Shown here in pieces: positions 7,044 through 14,777 of a stretch of 18,284 bases of DNA. Where the stretch lies: contig CAZIIK010000053.1 in assembly GCA_964539235.1 (NCBI GenBank), positions 1-18,284 of the forward strand, given 5' to 3'. A model generated the notes under the pieces. It was not told where the DNA came from, made no database searches, and worked only from the letters and a program-made list of their open reading frames with translations. The DNA is from CAZIIK01 sp964539235 (GTDB lineage: Bacteria > Pseudomonadota > Gammaproteobacteria > Francisellales > CACEW01). Made by a program: the position numbers and the translations under genes. Within the stretch, counting starts at the first letter, position 1. Each line of letters opens with the position of its first letter.

Positions 7044-7574
7044 GTGAGCATTTTGTTGGGTATTGACCCGGGGTCACGCATTACCGGCTTTGGCGTTATT
7101 AAAGTGCAGCATAAACAGCCACATTATGTGGCCAGTGGTGCGATTAAAATCGATGTGGATTTGCCGGTTTCAGGTCGATTGCAGCAGATTTATCAAGGTA
7201 TTGCAGAAATTGTCGCAGCTTATCAACCAGATGAGTCTGCGATTGAACAAGTGTTTGTTTGTTATAATGCCGGTTCCGCATTGAAACTGGGGCAAGCCAG
7301 AGGCGTGGCGATGGTTGCATTGGCAAATCATGGGCTGCCAGTTGCGGACTATTCAGCGAAACAAATTAAACAAGCCGTAGTAGGCTATGGCGCGGCGGAC
7401 AAAGCCCAGGTGCAAACAATGGTTAAATGCCTGTTGAATCTATCAGATGTGCCGCGACCTGATGCGGCAGATGCATTGGCAATTGCGTTGTGTCATATGC
7501 ATTCTATGCAGAGTTTAAGTCAAATTTCAGGCGCAGAAAAAATCGTCCATGGGCGTTTGCGAGGAACAGTATGA
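7044..7574 (+). CDS. ruvC: Holliday junction resolvase RuvC
   Basis: An endonuclease that cuts Holliday junctions symmetrically during recombinational repair, acting as a dimer with the RuvAB translocase. Acidic catalytic residues are visible: Asp in LLGIDPGSR, Glu in SAIEQVFV, and the Asp cluster in PDAADALAI. The family blocks NAGSALKLGQARGVA and KQAVVGYGAADKAQVQ are intact. Two GTG codons compete. GTG 7044 has AGGGG seven bases upstream and gives MSILLGIDPGS, like E. coli MAIILGIDPGS; GTG 7038 would lie almost on the SD. The 176-residue product is normal length. Its TGA overlaps the ruvA ATG (ATGA at 7571-7574), so the two are translationally coupled. Confidence 0.97.
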   Translation: MSILLGIDPGSRITGFGVIKVQHKQPHYVASGAIKIDVDLPVSGRLQQIYQGIAEIVAAYQPDESAIEQVFVCYNAGSALKLGQARGVAMVALANHGLPVADYSAKQIKQAVVGYGAADKAQVQTMVKCLLNLSDVPRPDAADALAIALCHMHSMQSLSQISGAEKIVHGRLRGTV

Positions 7575-8191
7575 TTGGTTATTTGCACGGCAAGTTGTTA
7601 GAAAAAAATCCACCCGATATTTTAGTGGATGTGCAAGGCGTGGGTTATGAAGTCGCAGTGCCAATGACGACAGCCTACGAATTACCTGCCGTGGGTGAGG
7701 CGGTGACGTTATATATTCATATGGTGGTGCGTGAAGATGCACAGTTGCTGTACGGTTTTGCTTCGAAACAAGCGCGCCATTTGTTTCGTCAGCTGATTAA
7801 AGTGAATGGCATTGGTGCAAAAATTGCTTTGGCCATGATGTCAGGCATGGAATCAGCCGATCTGACTCACAGTATTCTGGCGGGTGATATTGCCATGTTG
7901 TCGCGTATTCCAGGAATCGGTAAAAAAACAGCTGAACGTTTAGTGGTCGAAATGAAAGATAAGTTGGCCAATAGCGTTGATTTATTGCCGAGTGGCAGTA
8001 ATGCTATTCAAGGTTCGTCGATTGAACGCCCAATGCGGACAACTGCACAGGATGCCGCGGATGCACTGGTTGCTTTGGGCTATAAGCCAAATGAAGCTGC
8101 GAAAGTGATCAAAACTTTAATGGTAGACAAGCCCGATTTAGAAACTGATGAGTTGATCCGACAAGCCTTGCGTCAGATGGTGGCGCGATAG
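7571..8191 (+). CDS. ruvA: Holliday junction branch migration protein RuvA
   Basis: Binds four-way junctions as a tetramer and recruits the RuvB motor for branch migration. The 206-residue protein has the N-terminal OB fold (MIGYLHGKL..., DVQGVGYEV). Two helix-hairpin-helix motifs follow (VNGIGAKIALAMMSG and IPGIGKKTAERLVVEM). The C-terminal domain III (QDAADALVALGYKPNEAAK) is the part that contacts RuvB. ATG 7571 was chosen over the upstream frame because it matches the family start, has GAGGA close upstream and overlaps the ruvC stop by four bases. The usual partner gene ruvB does not follow: the next gene is on the opposite strand, 19 bases away. Confidence 0.97.
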   Translation: MIGYLHGKLLEKNPPDILVDVQGVGYEVAVPMTTAYELPAVGEAVTLYIHMVVREDAQLLYGFASKQARHLFRQLIKVNGIGAKIALAMMSGMESADLTHSILAGDIAMLSRIPGIGKKTAERLVVEMKDKLANSVDLLPSGSNAIQGSSIERPMRTTAQDAADALVALGYKPNEAAKVIKTLMVDKPDLETDELIRQALRQMVAR

Positions 8192-8210
8192 GTGTGGCCT
8201 GCAACGGTTT

Positions 8211-8432
8211 CTATAAGTGTGTCGGATGCTTGCTATTGTTCCGCGCCCGTTCGATGAGATAGGCCGATAACGCGCTTAAGGTATCGCTGGACAGTTTTTC
8301 TAAGGTTGCAAACGTGGGTGTTTCGTCGTAATGCAACTGAATGACATGTTCGCCAAACTTGTTGATGCCTCGATAGGTTTCCGGCACAGCGTGGTAGATT
8401 TCCTGGATTAAAGATGAACGGCTCACAGTCAT
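8211..8432 (-). CDS. Small protein of unknown function, 73 residues
   Basis: The protein begins MTVSRSSLIQEIYHAVPETY. It has a mixed helix/strand-like middle (GINKFGEHVIQLHYDE) and an amphipathic helical C-terminal half ending LSALSAYLIERARN. It has no signal peptide, membrane segment or recognisable motif, and I recognise no family. ATG 8432 was chosen because GAGG lies eight bases upstream; a longer in-frame start at 8474 has no SD. A competing frame (8233-8493) gives an implausible Cys/Arg-rich product with no SD. It converges on ruvA (19 bases between stops) and lies downstream of the malic enzyme gene on the same strand, with a 125-base gap that holds the palindrome at 8487-8499. Confidence 0.6.
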   Translation of the reverse strand: MTVSRSSLIQEIYHAVPETYRGINKFGEHVIQLHYDETPTFATLEKLSSDTLSALSAYLIERARNNSKHPTHL

Positions 8433-8486
8433 AATGTAGGCCTCTAGGGGAGCATGGGCCGTACAGGTAAACACACAATATATAAA

Positions 8487-8499
8487 AAAGCAATGCTTT
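8487..8499. repeat. 13-base palindrome upstream of the small gene
   Basis: AAAGCA-A-TGCTTT is a perfect palindrome about one central base. It sits about 55 bases upstream of the small-gene start, beside an AT-rich TATATA stretch that could supply a -10 element on the minus strand. It may be an operator; nothing in the sequence names the regulator. Confidence 0.3.
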
Positions 8500-8557
8500 G
8501 TTCCGGTGGTTGCATCATGAAAAAGGTGGGTTAGTTCTGTAACGTCGCAGGCTGAGT

Positions 8558-9811
8558 TCAGTCCGCTGGGTAGTGCTCAGGGTAGGGTAAGCGTGCGACG
8601 TTTGCCTCAATTGCCGCCCTGGCGACAGCAGCAGGTACGCGTTCAAGCAAGCGTGGATCCATCGGTTTGGGAATCAAGTAGTCACGCCCAAAAGTCAGTT
8701 CATGAACACCCGGATAAGCTGATAGGACACTGTCTGGTACTGGTTCTTGCGCTAAGTGGCGGATAGCATCAACCGCTGCTGCACACATAGAAGCGGTAAT
8801 GGTCCGTGCACGCACATCTAATGCACCGCGGAAAATATAGGGAAAGCACAACACATTGTTGACTTGGTTGGGTAAATCAGAACGACCTGTGGCCATAATG
8901 ACATCTGGGCGTGTGGCATGAGCCAATACTGGATTGATTTCAGGGTCTGGATTAGACAATGCAAAAACAATCGGGTCTTTGGCCATACGCTTGAGTTGAT
9001 CAGCGGTTAAAAGGTCAGGGCCTGATACGCCGATAAAGACATCCGCATTCTCAATGGCATCATCTAAGGTGCGCATTTCAGTATGTTTGGCAAACGCAAA
9101 TTTGTAAGGGCCTAGGCTGTGACGTTTCGCATGAATCACGCCTTTGCTGTCAACGAGTGTGACATGCTCACGAGTGGCGCCTAAGCGCACTAAAAGGTGC
9201 ATGGTGGCAAGTCCAGCAGAGCCAGCGCCAACACAGACGATATTGGTATCTTCCAAACGCTTTCCGACCAGCTCTAAAGCATTGAGCAACGCGGCCGCGA
9301 CAATAATTGCAGTACCGTGTTGATCGTCATGGAATACAGGAATATCCAATTGGCGGCGTAGTTCATATTCGACTTGAAAACATTCAGGTGCTTTGATGTC
9401 TTCTAGGTTAATCCCCCCAAAAGTTGGCGCAATTTGCGCGATAGTTTTGACCAAAGAGCCCACGGATTCTGTGTTCACTTCAATATCGAATACATCGATA
9501 TCTGCAAAACGCTTGAACAGTACGGCTTTGCCTTCCATCACCGGTTTGCTGGCCAAAGCGCCTCGATTGCCTAGCCCTAGAATGGCAGAACCATTTGAAA
9601 TGACGCCGACTAAATTACCTTTGTTGGTATAACGATAAGCATTTTCAGGGTTATCGCTGATCTTGCGCACGGGCTCCGCAACACCAGGTGAATAAGCCAA
9701 TGACAAATCTTCTTGTGTCTCAGTAGATTTGGTAATTGAAACGGATAATTTGCCAGGTTTTGGGTGTTCGTGATAGGCCAGTGCTTGTTCTGCAAGTTGT
9801 TCGGGGGTCAT
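8558..9811 (-). CDS. Malic enzyme, short form (malate dehydrogenase, oxaloacetate-decarboxylating)
   Basis: Converts malate to pyruvate and CO2 with reduction of NAD(P). The 417-residue protein corresponds to the catalytic part of MaeB-type enzymes and lacks their C-terminal phosphotransacetylase-like domain. Family blocks include LAYSPGVAEP, VGVISNGSAILGLGNRG, PVMEGKAVLFKRF, the metal-binding INLEDIKAPECF and PVFHDDQHGTAI. A Rossmann motif (VGAGSAGLATMHLL) and the late ALSNPDPEI / ATGRSDLPNQVNNVL segments follow. The cofactor (NAD or NADP) cannot be settled by eye. ATG 9811 has AGGA five bases upstream and matches the usual N-terminus (MTPEQLAEQALAYHE); the open frame beyond it would overlap nadA. 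It is divergent from nadA, 66 bases apart. Confidence 0.95.
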   Translation of the reverse strand: MTPEQLAEQALAYHEHPKPGKLSVSITKSTETQEDLSLAYSPGVAEPVRKISDNPENAYRYTNKGNLVGVISNGSAILGLGNRGALASKPVMEGKAVLFKRFADIDVFDIEVNTESVGSLVKTIAQIAPTFGGINLEDIKAPECFQVEYELRRQLDIPVFHDDQHGTAIIVAAALLNALELVGKRLEDTNIVCVGAGSAGLATMHLLVRLGATREHVTLVDSKGVIHAKRHSLGPYKFAFAKHTEMRTLDDAIENADVFIGVSGPDLLTADQLKRMAKDPIVFALSNPDPEINPVLAHATRPDVIMATGRSDLPNQVNNVLCFPYIFRGALDVRARTITASMCAAAVDAIRHLAQEPVPDSVLSAYPGVHELTFGRDYLIPKPMDPRLLERVPAAVARAAIEANVARLPYPEHYPAD

Positions 9812-9831
9812 GATTTTCCTGATGATTTTGG

Positions 9832-9857
9832 ATGTGCTAAGATGCGGCACATTTTTT
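9832..9857 (+). other. Short hairpin followed by a T run in the nadA leader region
   Basis: ATGTGC (9832-9837) and GCACAT (9847-9852) are perfect inverted repeats with nine bases between, followed by T residues to 9857. On the plus strand this resembles a weak intrinsic terminator or attenuator about 20 bases before nadA. It could equally be an operator shared by nadA and the divergent malic enzyme gene. The stem is only 6 bp, so this is tentative. Confidence 0.3.
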
Positions 9858-9877
9858 GATTCGGCGTATTGTAAGCG

Positions 9878-10900
9878 ATGTCTATAAACTATCAAGCCTC
9901 TGTTGACGCCCATTGGCCAAAGCAGGGCGAGGCGGTGTTGACTGAAGCTGAGCGCGCAGCCTATCGCGAAAAAATTAAAGCGCTATTGCAGGCAAATGAT
10001 GCCGTACTCATTGCGCATTATTATGTAGACGCAGAGCTACAACGCTTGGCAGAAGAAACTGGCGGCATTGTCGCTGATTCCCTTGAGATGGCGAAGTTTG
10101 GTGCCCAGCATCCCGCGAAAACATTGGTGGTGTGTGGCGTCTATTTTATGGGTGAAACTGCCAAAATTTTGAGTCCGGAAAAGCGCGTGTTAATGCCGAC
10201 CACCGAAGCCACGTGTTCACTGGATCTCAGTTGTCCTGCTGAAGACTTTCAAGCATTTTGTGCCAAGCACCCAGACCGTACGGTCGTGGTCTATGCCAAT
10301 ACATCTGCTGCGGTAAAGGCCTGTGCAGATTGGGTGGTGACTTCAAGTATTGCATTGAAAATCGTACAGCACTTAGATGCACAGGGTGAGAAAATTTTAT
10401 GGGCGCCAGATCGTTATTTGGGCCAATGGATTGCGCAGCAAACCGGTGCGGATATGTTGTCCTGGCAGGGTGCTTGTATTGTACATGCGCAATTTAAAGA
10501 CGATGCTTTGCTGTCATTAAAAGCACAGTATCCCGAGGCCGCGATTTTGGTGCATCCCGAATCCCCTGCGCCAGTGGTTGAGCTGGCAGATGCGGTAGGA
10601 TCAACCTCACAGTTATTAAAAGCGAGTCAGAGCTTGCCCAATGAGACGTTTATTGTGGCAACGGATCGTGGGATTTTTTATAAAATGCAACAGGCTTCGC
10701 CGCATAAGCGGTTCATTGAAGCACCAACCGGTGGGCAGGGTGCCACCTGTCGGAGTTGTGCGCATTGCCCGTGGATGTCGATGAATCAGCTACAAAATCT
10801 GGCTGAAACGTTAGAATCTGGTGCGCAGGAAATTCATATTCCTGAGCCTGTGCGTGAAAAGGCATTGATTGCGCTGCAGCGCATGGTTGATTTTCGTTAA
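9878..10900 (+). CDS. nadA: Quinolinate synthase NadA
   Basis: Condenses iminoaspartate with dihydroxyacetone phosphate to quinolinate, the second step of de novo NAD synthesis, using an oxygen-sensitive [4Fe-4S] cluster. The 340-residue protein keeps the three cluster cysteines at the same numbers as E. coli: Cys113 (TTEATCSLD), Cys200 (SWQGACIVH) and Cys297 in CRSCAHCPWM. Other family motifs are IAHYYVDAELQ, GVYFMGETAKIL, VVYANTSAAVKA, ILWAPDRYLG, VHPESPAPV and FIEAPTGG. The ATG has no clear SD, and a TATTGT element lies just upstream, so the leader may be very short. nadB and nadC are not in this window. Confidence 0.97.
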   Translation: MSINYQASVDAHWPKQGEAVLTEAERAAYREKIKALLQANDAVLIAHYYVDAELQRLAEETGGIVADSLEMAKFGAQHPAKTLVVCGVYFMGETAKILSPEKRVLMPTTEATCSLDLSCPAEDFQAFCAKHPDRTVVVYANTSAAVKACADWVVTSSIALKIVQHLDAQGEKILWAPDRYLGQWIAQQTGADMLSWQGACIVHAQFKDDALLSLKAQYPEAAILVHPESPAPVVELADAVGSTSQLLKASQSLPNETFIVATDRGIFYKMQQASPHKRFIEAPTGGQGATCRSCAHCPWMSMNQLQNLAETLESGAQEIHIPEPVREKALIALQRMVDFR

Positions 10901-10935
10901 TTCAGGCGAGGATATTGACTTGGCGTCTGTGCCGG

Positions 10936-10964
10936 TTGATCTGAAAACGCTTACACTCTATGCT
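10936..10964 (+). promoter_or_regulatory. Possible promoter for the M16 protease-rsmD run
   Basis: TTGATC (10936-10941) and TATGCT (10959-10964) each match four of six consensus bases and are separated by exactly 17. Transcription would begin near 10971. That leaves almost no leader for the ATG at 10979 but about 29 bases for the one at 11000. Confidence 0.4.
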
Positions 10965-10999
10965 CCGGCGATACCCCCATGCAGACTGATTTTCCCACC

Positions 11000-12475
11000 A
11001 TGCGATCACCGGCTTGGATACGATGCTTCATTTTATGTGCAACCTGCTTATTGTCAGTCAATGTGGTGTTTGCACAGATGCCTACTTACCAAAAACGAGC
11101 AGCTAATGTCTATGAAATGCAATATACCAATGGTCTGCGTGCAGTTTTAAAAGTTGATCATCGGGCCCCTGTATTGTTTTTCAGTATTTGGTATCACGTC
11201 GGAAGTGCTGAAGAGCCATTTGGACTAACTGGTATTTCTCATTTTTTAGAGCATTTAATGTTTCGCGGCACGACGCTTTTGCCTGATGGCGCCTATGCAG
11301 CAAAAATCGCCCAAGATGGTGGTGAGCAAAATGCATTTACCAGTAGTGACCACACTGCATACTACGCATTTCTACCAACTAAACACTGGTTAGATGCTGC
11401 AACCATGGATGCCAATCGAATGCATCATTTACTATTAAATACAGGGGTAGTTGATAAAGAACGCCAGGTGATTCTGGAAGAGCGGCATTGGCGTGTTGAT
11501 GAGCATCCGCTTGCTTACGCGTTTGAGCGTTTAAATGCTTTATATGCAGGCAGTCCATATGCGCATCCGGTGATTGGCTGGGCTGGCGACATTCGACAAA
11601 TTAATGATCAAGATTTGTATCAATGGTATTGCAAATGGTATCAACCTGATCATGCCACGATTGTAGCAGTAGGAGACGTCTCACCTCAGGCATTTTTTAA
11701 TGAAATTGGGCGTCACTATGGTGCGTTATTGAATACTAGCCAAGTGATATCAAATGCCCATAAAACTTATACGCCGCCAGATCCTGTTGGGCGTACTGAC
11801 ATGCGAGTGCGTTGGGGGCAGTACACGCGCGCAGTATTGCTCAGCTATCAAGTGCCAGTAATTAAAACGCTCGGTCGGGCAACGTGGCCTGCCGATGCTT
11901 TAGAGGTGATGGCCTATATGTTAGCGGGTAATGATCATTCGGTGTTGACACAGTCGTTGGTATACCAATCACATTTGGCTTTACATGTGGCAGTTTATTA
12001 CGATCCTTTTCTGTGCTATGACACAGCTTTTACGATTGTTGCTATTCCAGCAACAGGTGTGAGCTTGGATCGGTTGCAAAAGGCTTTGCTTCAGCAAATG
12101 GCTGCGTTATGGGGGCGAACCGATATTGACCAACAATTGGCATGGGCGAAGACAGATGCTTATGCTGACCAGGTGTACAACAGTGACCAACTCACCACGC
12201 AAGGTATGTGGCTGGGACAACTGCTGAGTGTTGGTTTACCTATACGTGACGAGAAAACCTATCAAGATGGTTTGCGGCATATCACATTGTCAGAATTGCA
12301 GACGGTGAGTGCTCAGTATTGTGTGCCGGATAATTTAAAGGTTGTTATTTTATCGCCGCGACATGAGCGGTCTGTATCGGAAACTGTTCAACAAAACAGT
12401 CAACTTTCAGATGCGCAGGCGTCAACCGTTGCACAGTTCTGGGGACAAGGAGAGCAATATGCGCAAATGGCTTAG
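11000..12475 (+). CDS. Secreted M16 family zinc metalloprotease (catalytic subunit)
   Basis: A periplasmic or exported pitrilysin-family protease of 491 residues. After a signal peptide (MRSPAWIRCFILCATCLLS, with a likely cut after VFA) comes an active M16 N-domain. The inverted zinc motif HFLEH is at residues 81-85, and the third ligand Glu161 follows in VILEERHW, at the family spacing of about 76. The second half has the usual non-catalytic M16 fold (LLSYQVP, a domain of about 200 residues). The frame could begin at ATG 10979, but 11000 gives a better signal peptide and fits the predicted promoter; neither has a clear SD. Its last 17 bases overlap the next gene, which encodes a degenerate partner. 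The substrate is unknown. Confidence 0.93.
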   Translation: MRSPAWIRCFILCATCLLSVNVVFAQMPTYQKRAANVYEMQYTNGLRAVLKVDHRAPVLFFSIWYHVGSAEEPFGLTGISHFLEHLMFRGTTLLPDGAYAAKIAQDGGEQNAFTSSDHTAYYAFLPTKHWLDAATMDANRMHHLLLNTGVVDKERQVILEERHWRVDEHPLAYAFERLNALYAGSPYAHPVIGWAGDIRQINDQDLYQWYCKWYQPDHATIVAVGDVSPQAFFNEIGRHYGALLNTSQVISNAHKTYTPPDPVGRTDMRVRWGQYTRAVLLSYQVPVIKTLGRATWPADALEVMAYMLAGNDHSVLTQSLVYQSHLALHVAVYYDPFLCYDTAFTIVAIPATGVSLDRLQKALLQQMAALWGRTDIDQQLAWAKTDAYADQVYNSDQLTTQGMWLGQLLSVGLPIRDEKTYQDGLRHITLSELQTVSAQYCVPDNLKVVILSPRHERSVSETVQQNSQLSDAQASTVAQFWGQGEQYAQMA

Positions 12476-13769
12476 TTTGGGTTGTCCGGCAGTTCTCTTA
12501 GCCTGGTCAGCAGCCTGTTTTGCCACTCAGCACGCATGGATGCGTGTGCATCATTGGCAAACCAACAATGGGTTGTCTGTTTGGTATGTTTATCGACCAC
12601 AAGTGCCTATGTTGGATCTGCGTTTAGTGGTGCAGGCAGGCTCTGCTTTTTCAATGACACCGGGTTTGGCTTGGATGACGGCGCATGGCCTATCAATGGG
12701 AGCAGCAGGGATAACTGAAACGCAAATTGCACAGGGTTTTGCCCAATCAGGCGCGCGTTTCCATGTGCGGATTGGGCGTGAAATTGCTTTGTTTTCCCTG
12801 AAGAGCTTGGTTGATCCTGCCAACTTGCAAGTGGCAACAGCCGTATTTTCAAGTGTATTAGGCGGTCCAACTTTTCCACCGGAGGTCTTGGCGGTCCGTA
12901 AACGTCAGCATTTGGCTGATTTGAAATTGCAAGATGAACGCCCCATGAAGCTTGCCTATAACTTATTATATCGGCAGTTGTATCCACACTCTGCTTATGG
13001 CCAACCTGCTGCCGGTACTGCAGCCAGCATTTCCGCTATTGATGCAGCGGCACTTAAAGCCTTTTATAACCAATATTATGTTGCGCGTAATATGTGTTTG
13101 ATATTGGTCGGTGATATTACACCTATAGAAGCCAAAGCCATTGGGCAGCAAATTTCGAATGTGTTGCCGATGGGGATGGCAGCGTCTCCGCCTAAAATTC
13201 AGCGCAATACTAACCATCGCCATGAATTTATTCGGCAAAACCATCATGCACAACAGGCTATTGTATTGGTCGGTACGCGAGCGGTTCCTGTTTCAGAATC
13301 TAACTATTGGGCATCGGTTGTGGCGGCAGAAGTATTGGGTGGTGAGAATTCGCGCCTATATCAAACTATTAGTGGGCAAAATGGCTGGGTTTATCGTTTT
13401 GGCGCCTATGCAACAGGCGTTGTGTTGCCGGGTATTTTTACTGTGTTTGCAGAAACCCGTACGCAAAATATCGAGCAAGTGTTAGCGACTTTGCGTCCAG
13501 CGGTCACAGCATTGGCCGAACAGGGTCCCGCTCCAGCTGAGTTGGCATTGGCTAAGCAGGTGATTTTGGGGCGTTTGTTATTGCGTTTATCAAGTGATGA
13601 TGGTGTGAGTAGTCGCTTGGTGTGGTTGGCTGAAAACCATTTGCCTGCAGATGACCTGAATCAGGTTGCGGAAAAAATATCAGCCGTGACCATGGCGCAA
13701 GTAACACAGGTTTTACAGCAGTTAATGCGCCATCAGCCGAAGGCCGTGGTGGTGGTAGGTCAAGTATGA
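12459..13769 (+). CDS. Secreted M16 family protein lacking the zinc-binding motif
   Basis: The second M16 protein, 436 residues, with an N-terminal signal peptide (MRKWLSLGCPAVLLAWSAAC). The fold follows its neighbour: NGLSVWYVYRPQVPMLDLRLVV, then AGSAF, then GLAWMTAHGLSMGAAG where active members have GLAHxxEH and a GT. HxxEH is thus WMTAH (72-76): the first His and the Glu are gone, so it should not hydrolyse peptides. Later blocks (YGQPAAGTAASI, FYNQYYVARNMCLILVGDI, LGGENSRLYQTI) are typical. Such active/inactive M16 pairs often act as heterodimers. ATG 12459 has AAGGAG upstream and overlaps the protease gene by 17 bases. Its stop overlaps rsmD (ATGA). Confidence 0.93.
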   Translation: MRKWLSLGCPAVLLAWSAACFATQHAWMRVHHWQTNNGLSVWYVYRPQVPMLDLRLVVQAGSAFSMTPGLAWMTAHGLSMGAAGITETQIAQGFAQSGARFHVRIGREIALFSLKSLVDPANLQVATAVFSSVLGGPTFPPEVLAVRKRQHLADLKLQDERPMKLAYNLLYRQLYPHSAYGQPAAGTAASISAIDAAALKAFYNQYYVARNMCLILVGDITPIEAKAIGQQISNVLPMGMAASPPKIQRNTNHRHEFIRQNHHAQQAIVLVGTRAVPVSESNYWASVVAAEVLGGENSRLYQTISGQNGWVYRFGAYATGVVLPGIFTVFAETRTQNIEQVLATLRPAVTALAEQGPAPAELALAKQVILGRLLLRLSSDDGVSSRLVWLAENHLPADDLNQVAEKISAVTMAQVTQVLQQLMRHQPKAVVVVGQV

Positions 13770-14332
13770 AAAATAATACATTACGGATTATTGGTGGGCG
13801 GTGGCGTGGGCGTAAATTGTCGTTTTTCCCAGGTAAGGGCACACGCCCCACACCCGACCGTGTGCGTGAGACCTTATTTAACTGGTTGATGTACGATATG
13901 CAAGGGGCATGGTGTCTGGATGCTTTTTCAGGTTCGGGAGCATTAGGTGTTGAAGCTTTATCACGCTGTGCCGCACATGCTACATTTTTGGAGCAGAATC
14001 CTCGGGTCTGTCAGCAGCTGAAAAAAACGTTTCAGGCATTTGAATTAGATAAAGATATTGCACTGTTACATGAAACTAAGGTGCAAAAATGGTTGCAGCG
14101 TCCAGCACCGAGGCCGTATGACATCATTTTTTTAGATCCGCCATTTTTTCAGGACATGTTACCGGATTGTTTCCAAGCCATTGCGCAGTACGGTTGGCTA
14201 AAGCCTAACGGTCTATTGTATGTGGAACACGAAGAAGAATTATTGGTGCAGGGTTTATTGCCGGACAGTTGGGAATGTTTACGGATCAAACAGTTTGGTG
14301 AAGTGGGTTCAGCATTGATTCGCACTATCTAG
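13766..14332 (+). CDS. rsmD: 16S rRNA (guanine966-N2)-methyltransferase
   Basis: Methylates G966 of 16S rRNA with S-adenosylmethionine. The 188-residue protein has the N-terminal RIIGGRWRGRKL and RPTPDRVRETLFNWL segments. The SAM-binding motif is LDAFSGSGALGVEALSR (51-67), and the catalytic LDPPF is at 123-127, the (D/N)PPF motif of amino-methylating enzymes. The ATG overlaps the stop of the M16 partner gene by four bases, so translation is coupled. An M16 pair upstream of rsmD is a recurring gammaproteobacterial arrangement. The next ORF starts 22 bases downstream. Confidence 0.97.
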   Translation: MKNNTLRIIGGRWRGRKLSFFPGKGTRPTPDRVRETLFNWLMYDMQGAWCLDAFSGSGALGVEALSRCAAHATFLEQNPRVCQQLKKTFQAFELDKDIALLHETKVQKWLQRPAPRPYDIIFLDPPFFQDMLPDCFQAIAQYGWLKPNGLLYVEHEEELLVQGLLPDSWECLRIKQFGEVGSALIRTI

Positions 14333-14354
14333 CGATTTTTTTGGGGATAAGTTT

Positions 14355-14777
14355 ATGTTAGCAACAGTTGAGCAGATTCGACTTAATCATCATCAAGACG
14401 CGGATGAATATCGGCGGCTATGGCGTCAATGGGTGGCATATCTCACGCGAGAAGATGCCATTATTGGCGCGTGTTTGCATCAAACAGAAGATGGTGGGTG
14501 GGTGTCCTATGTGCGTTGGGTGAGTGCGTCTGTGCAGCAGGCTTTCGCTGGCGATGCGATATCGAATTCAGATGACAAAGCGGTACTGCACCTTGCCAAA
14601 ATCTATGCTGAGATGAATGCATACATCAGTGAGCGGAAGCCTGAGTGGGTGTTAGAGGTTACCGAAGATATGCTGCTACCCGAAAGTGGGCAGACGGTGT
14701 TGTTCAGCGCCTTACTGTGTATTGGTATTGGCAAATGCAACTTGAGCTCTAAGCGTCACCTTTTCACTGACAGATAA
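14355..14777 (+). CDS. Small ORF, possibly ABM-type monooxygenase-like
   Basis: A 140-residue product starting 22 bases after rsmD, with GGGGA eight bases before its ATG, so it is probably in the same transcript. The first 70 residues (ATVEQIRLNHHQDADEYRRL, then GACLHQTEDGGWVSYVRW) resemble the strand-helix-strand pattern of the antibiotic biosynthesis monooxygenase (ABM) dimeric barrel; this is a weak visual match. The helical middle (DDKAVLHLAKIYAEMNAYIS) is unusual for that family. The last 22 residues lie in DNA antisense to the SIMPL-like pseudogene and may not be the original C-terminus. It has no signal peptide. Function unknown. Confidence 0.55.
   Translation: MLATVEQIRLNHHQDADEYRRLWRQWVAYLTREDAIIGACLHQTEDGGWVSYVRWVSASVQQAFAGDAISNSDDKAVLHLAKIYAEMNAYISERKPEWVLEVTEDMLLPESGQTVLFSALLCIGIGKCNLSSKRHLFTDR

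Noticed and set aside
8233..8493. Minus-strand 86-codon ORF in another frame over the small unknown gene
   Set aside because: No SD, odd Cys/Arg-rich product, and the overlapping frame with GAGG and a normal composition is preferred.
10869..11150. Plus-strand 93-codon ORF between nadA and the M16 gene
   Set aside because: It overlaps both real genes in another frame and has no SD or recognisable content.
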